Assembly: GCA_022763185.1 (NCBI GenBank)
Contig: JALEGL010000014.1
Location: forward strand, 1 to 64,000
Source of the DNA: a bacterium
Lineage (GTDB): Bacteria; Bdellovibrionota_G; JALEGL01
DNA: 64,000 nt
Direction of reading: 5' to 3'
The position numbers were made by a program, and so were the translations under genes. Below the pieces are notes generated by a model. The model was not told where the DNA came from and made no database searches. It was given only the letters and a program-made list of their open reading frames with translations. Positions within the stretch are counted from its first letter, which is position 1. Each line of letters opens with the position of its first letter. Below, piece after piece: positions 62,495-64,000 of the stretch.

Positions 62495-63686
62495 TACTGA
62501 GAAGTTCTTAGAAAGATTCGAGAAAAATAGCAATATACCTAGACATATTATTTCTAAGTATCCAAATATATTTCCATATAAAAAAAAACAAGATTTTGAA
62601 TTTTTTAGTGAGTTGGTTAAGGATCTAGCTAACTTTTTTAACAATAGAGAGGAAATCTGTACTAAAGAAGAGGTTAAAGTTTTAGAGAAAATTAGCTACT
62701 CCAATACAATTGAAATTCCAAATAAAAATACTATTTTTGCTAGGCCTGATGGTTTTTGGAATGAATATTTTCAAATGATAGAAATCAATATAGGAAACTC
62801 TATTGGTGGTCTATTGGCAATAGATAAATTGGGACAATATTATAGTTCAATTACAGAGAATATAGAGTTTAATTCAATTGTTGAGGGCTTATTTCATATG
62901 TGGAAGCCTTATAATGATCAAAAGAATCCAATTATTTTGCATAGAAATATTGGTGAGCATGAGCGTTATGAAAGACAAAATATTGAGCTTGTATCTTTAC
63001 TCAAGGAACGTGGGCTAAATATAGAGTTTTCAGATACCAAAAAGCTATATCAACAACTGAAAAATAATGAACTAAAACCAAGTCTTTTGGTTACTAGGCA
63101 AGATATATTAGACAATAAAGAAAGTCATGATCTTATTTTTAAATTTGAAGACCTAGCGAAACAAAAAGGTTTTAGGTTGTTTTGTGATAATAGAAATATT
63201 GATATTTTAAACAGTAAAGTTTTACTAGCGTTGTTTAGAGAATACATGCAGTCAAAATATATAGTACCATCTTTTTGGTTAGGTAATGTAGCAACAAAAA
63301 GTTTAGATAAGTTTCGTTTGAGAATAGAGAGTATTATAAGTGACAAAAATAAATTTATGATTAAAAAAGATTGCAGTTATCAAGGAAAAGATGTCTTTTT
63401 TGGTGATGAGTGTTCTGATGCTGAATGGGAAAAGTTAATTAATAATGCAATTAATGATGGGGTATGGATAGCTCAATTTGTGCAGTCGGGTCAGAGTTTT
63501 ATCTTTTACGACACAAAAGGTAGCTCTGAAAAGGAATATCCAGCAGTAGTTAGTCCGTATTATTTTTCTGGAAAAGCAAATGCTGTAGCACTAAGGTATC
63601 GTTTGTCTGAACAGAGTAAAGTTTGTTCAATGCCAGGGAGTAGTAAGACAGTTTTTGGAATGTTGGGGTTTAAAAATGCTAATTAA
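62487..63686 (+). CDS. Putative ATP-grasp-like carboxylate-amine ligase
   Basis: The 399-residue soluble protein has AAGGA before the ATG. FARPDGFWNEYFQMIEINIGNSIGGL (about 86-112) and FMIKKDCSYQGKDVFFG..EWEKLI..GVWIAQF (about 287-330) resemble the nucleotide-binding and acidic elements of ATP-grasp ligases in circularly permuted order, as in glutathionylspermidine synthase-like proteins. Such an enzyme would join the product of the upstream synthase to an amine or amino acid. The family call is moderate; the reaction is inference. Start and end overlap both neighbours. Confidence 0.45.
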   Translation: MNNTEKFLERFEKNSNIPRHIISKYPNIFPYKKKQDFEFFSELVKDLANFFNNREEICTKEEVKVLEKISYSNTIEIPNKNTIFARPDGFWNEYFQMIEINIGNSIGGLLAIDKLGQYYSSITENIEFNSIVEGLFHMWKPYNDQKNPIILHRNIGEHERYERQNIELVSLLKERGLNIEFSDTKKLYQQLKNNELKPSLLVTRQDILDNKESHDLIFKFEDLAKQKGFRLFCDNRNIDILNSKVLLALFREYMQSKYIVPSFWLGNVATKSLDKFRLRIESIISDKNKFMIKKDCSYQGKDVFFGDECSDAEWEKLINNAINDGVWIAQFVQSGQSFIFYDTKGSSEKEYPAVVSPYYFSGKANAVALRYRLSEQSKVCSMPGSSKTVFGMLGFKNAN

Positions 63687-64000
63687 TGTTTTACCACATT
63701 TTTTCTATTCATTTATTTTATGGATGTTGTTTTCAAAAATACCTGAGATGCAGTCCGATCCATTTGATCAGCCTACGTATTTACTAATCATTGGTATGAT
63801 AAAGTATACACCCGTATTCCTTTTTGCTATTTTAGGTGGGCATATTGTTAAAGAGTATGCAAAAAAAGGATTTATAGTTGGTTTGATCGCTGTTCAAATG
63901 GTCATAATCTTTTTTCTAAAAACATACACGCAGGATTCCTATGCAAGCCTAATATTGCTTGGAAGTTTTGTGATTTTTTCGTTGATCTATGAGCCTTTGA
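63676..64000 (+). CDS. Membrane protein, MFS-like, N-terminal part
   Basis: A frame opens at ATG 63676, overlapping the previous gene by 11 bp, and stays open to the window end (about 108 residues visible). It shows an amphipathic start, a helix with WMLFSKIP, a helix LLIIGMIKYTPVFLFAILGGHIVKEYAKKG that resembles TM2 plus the motif A loop of MFS proteins, and two further helices. As the third gene of the operon it may export the product. Truncated by the window, so the family is tentative. Confidence 0.5.
   Translation, partial: MLINVLPHFFYSFILWMLFSKIPEMQSDPFDQPTYLLIIGMIKYTPVFLFAILGGHIVKEYAKKGFIVGLIAVQMVIIFFLKTYTQDSYASLILLGSFVIFSLIYEPL

Noticed and set aside
1-64000. CRISPR arrays, rRNA, tRNA, prophage or integrase genes
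   Set aside because: No regular repeat-spacer pattern, no cloverleaf or ribosomal sequence, and no integrase or phage structural motif was recognised by eye; short tRNAs could still be missed without a scan.

Overview
This 64 kb window looks like the chromosome of a Gram-negative, AT-rich bacterium, most likely a Bdellovibrionota or other deltaproteobacterial-type lineage. That placement is an inference from several features: a complete pilMNOPQ type IV pilus operon followed by TPR and roadblock genes and accBC, TamB/Omp85 outer-membrane assembly genes, a VKOR-DsbA fusion, several lipoproteins, and what look like sigma-54 promoters. No rRNA or tRNA genes and no CRISPR array were seen. Nothing was searched against a database; all calls rest on reading the sequence and on known family motifs.

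Layout. 1-8.9 kb: the end of a class III aminotransferase; a minus-strand HExxH protein resembling the aKG-HExxH peptide beta-hydroxylases; a palindrome plus sigma-54-type promoter ahead of a 21-residue micro-ORF; then a peptide-binding lipoprotein, an MFS transporter and a hybrid histidine kinase; then a TrmO-like methyltransferase and a MATE transporter. 9.0-21.2 kb: a defence-type island with an OLD-like AAA ATPase, a type I restriction system carrying two hsdM genes (visibly richer in G+C than its surroundings), a DUF2130 protein, an APH-fold kinase and a Fic protein. 21.2-27.6 kb: a very large exported SF2 helicase chimera flanked by dispersed repeats, a zinc-ribbon protein, tadA, and a repeat/hairpin-rich pilM leader. 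27.6-41.1 kb: pilMNOPQ, a lipoprotein, TPR and roadblock genes, accB-accC, a large TPR protein, lgt and VKOR-DsbA. 41.1-56.3 kb: yggX, a DUF4230-like protein, a small beta-barrel, acnA, a structured leader with a frameshifted small ORF, aceE, an EI24 membrane protein, tamB and an Omp85 protein. 56.5-64 kb: a membrane metallopeptidase, an AAA/TPR protein with a defective P-loop, a lipoprotein carrying five GIGDELP repeats behind a sigma-54-type promoter, and an incomplete operon (alpha-oxoamine synthase, ATP-grasp-like ligase, membrane protein) behind another.

The most unusual signal is distributed. Two loci about 60 kb apart (1.45 kb and 61.1 kb) share a TGTACA/GTGTCCA inverted-repeat site placed 80-90 bp upstream of a -24/-12 sigma-54-type promoter. 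A third, weaker copy lies upstream of trmO, and a fourth sigma-54-type promoter precedes the GIGDELP lipoprotein. I infer a small RpoN regulon, controlled by an enhancer-binding protein not seen here, that joins a micro-peptide with a possible peptide-modifying enzyme, peptide-binding and export functions and a sensor kinase to a small-molecule synthesis operon. This may be an undescribed signalling or secondary-metabolite system, but function is unproven.
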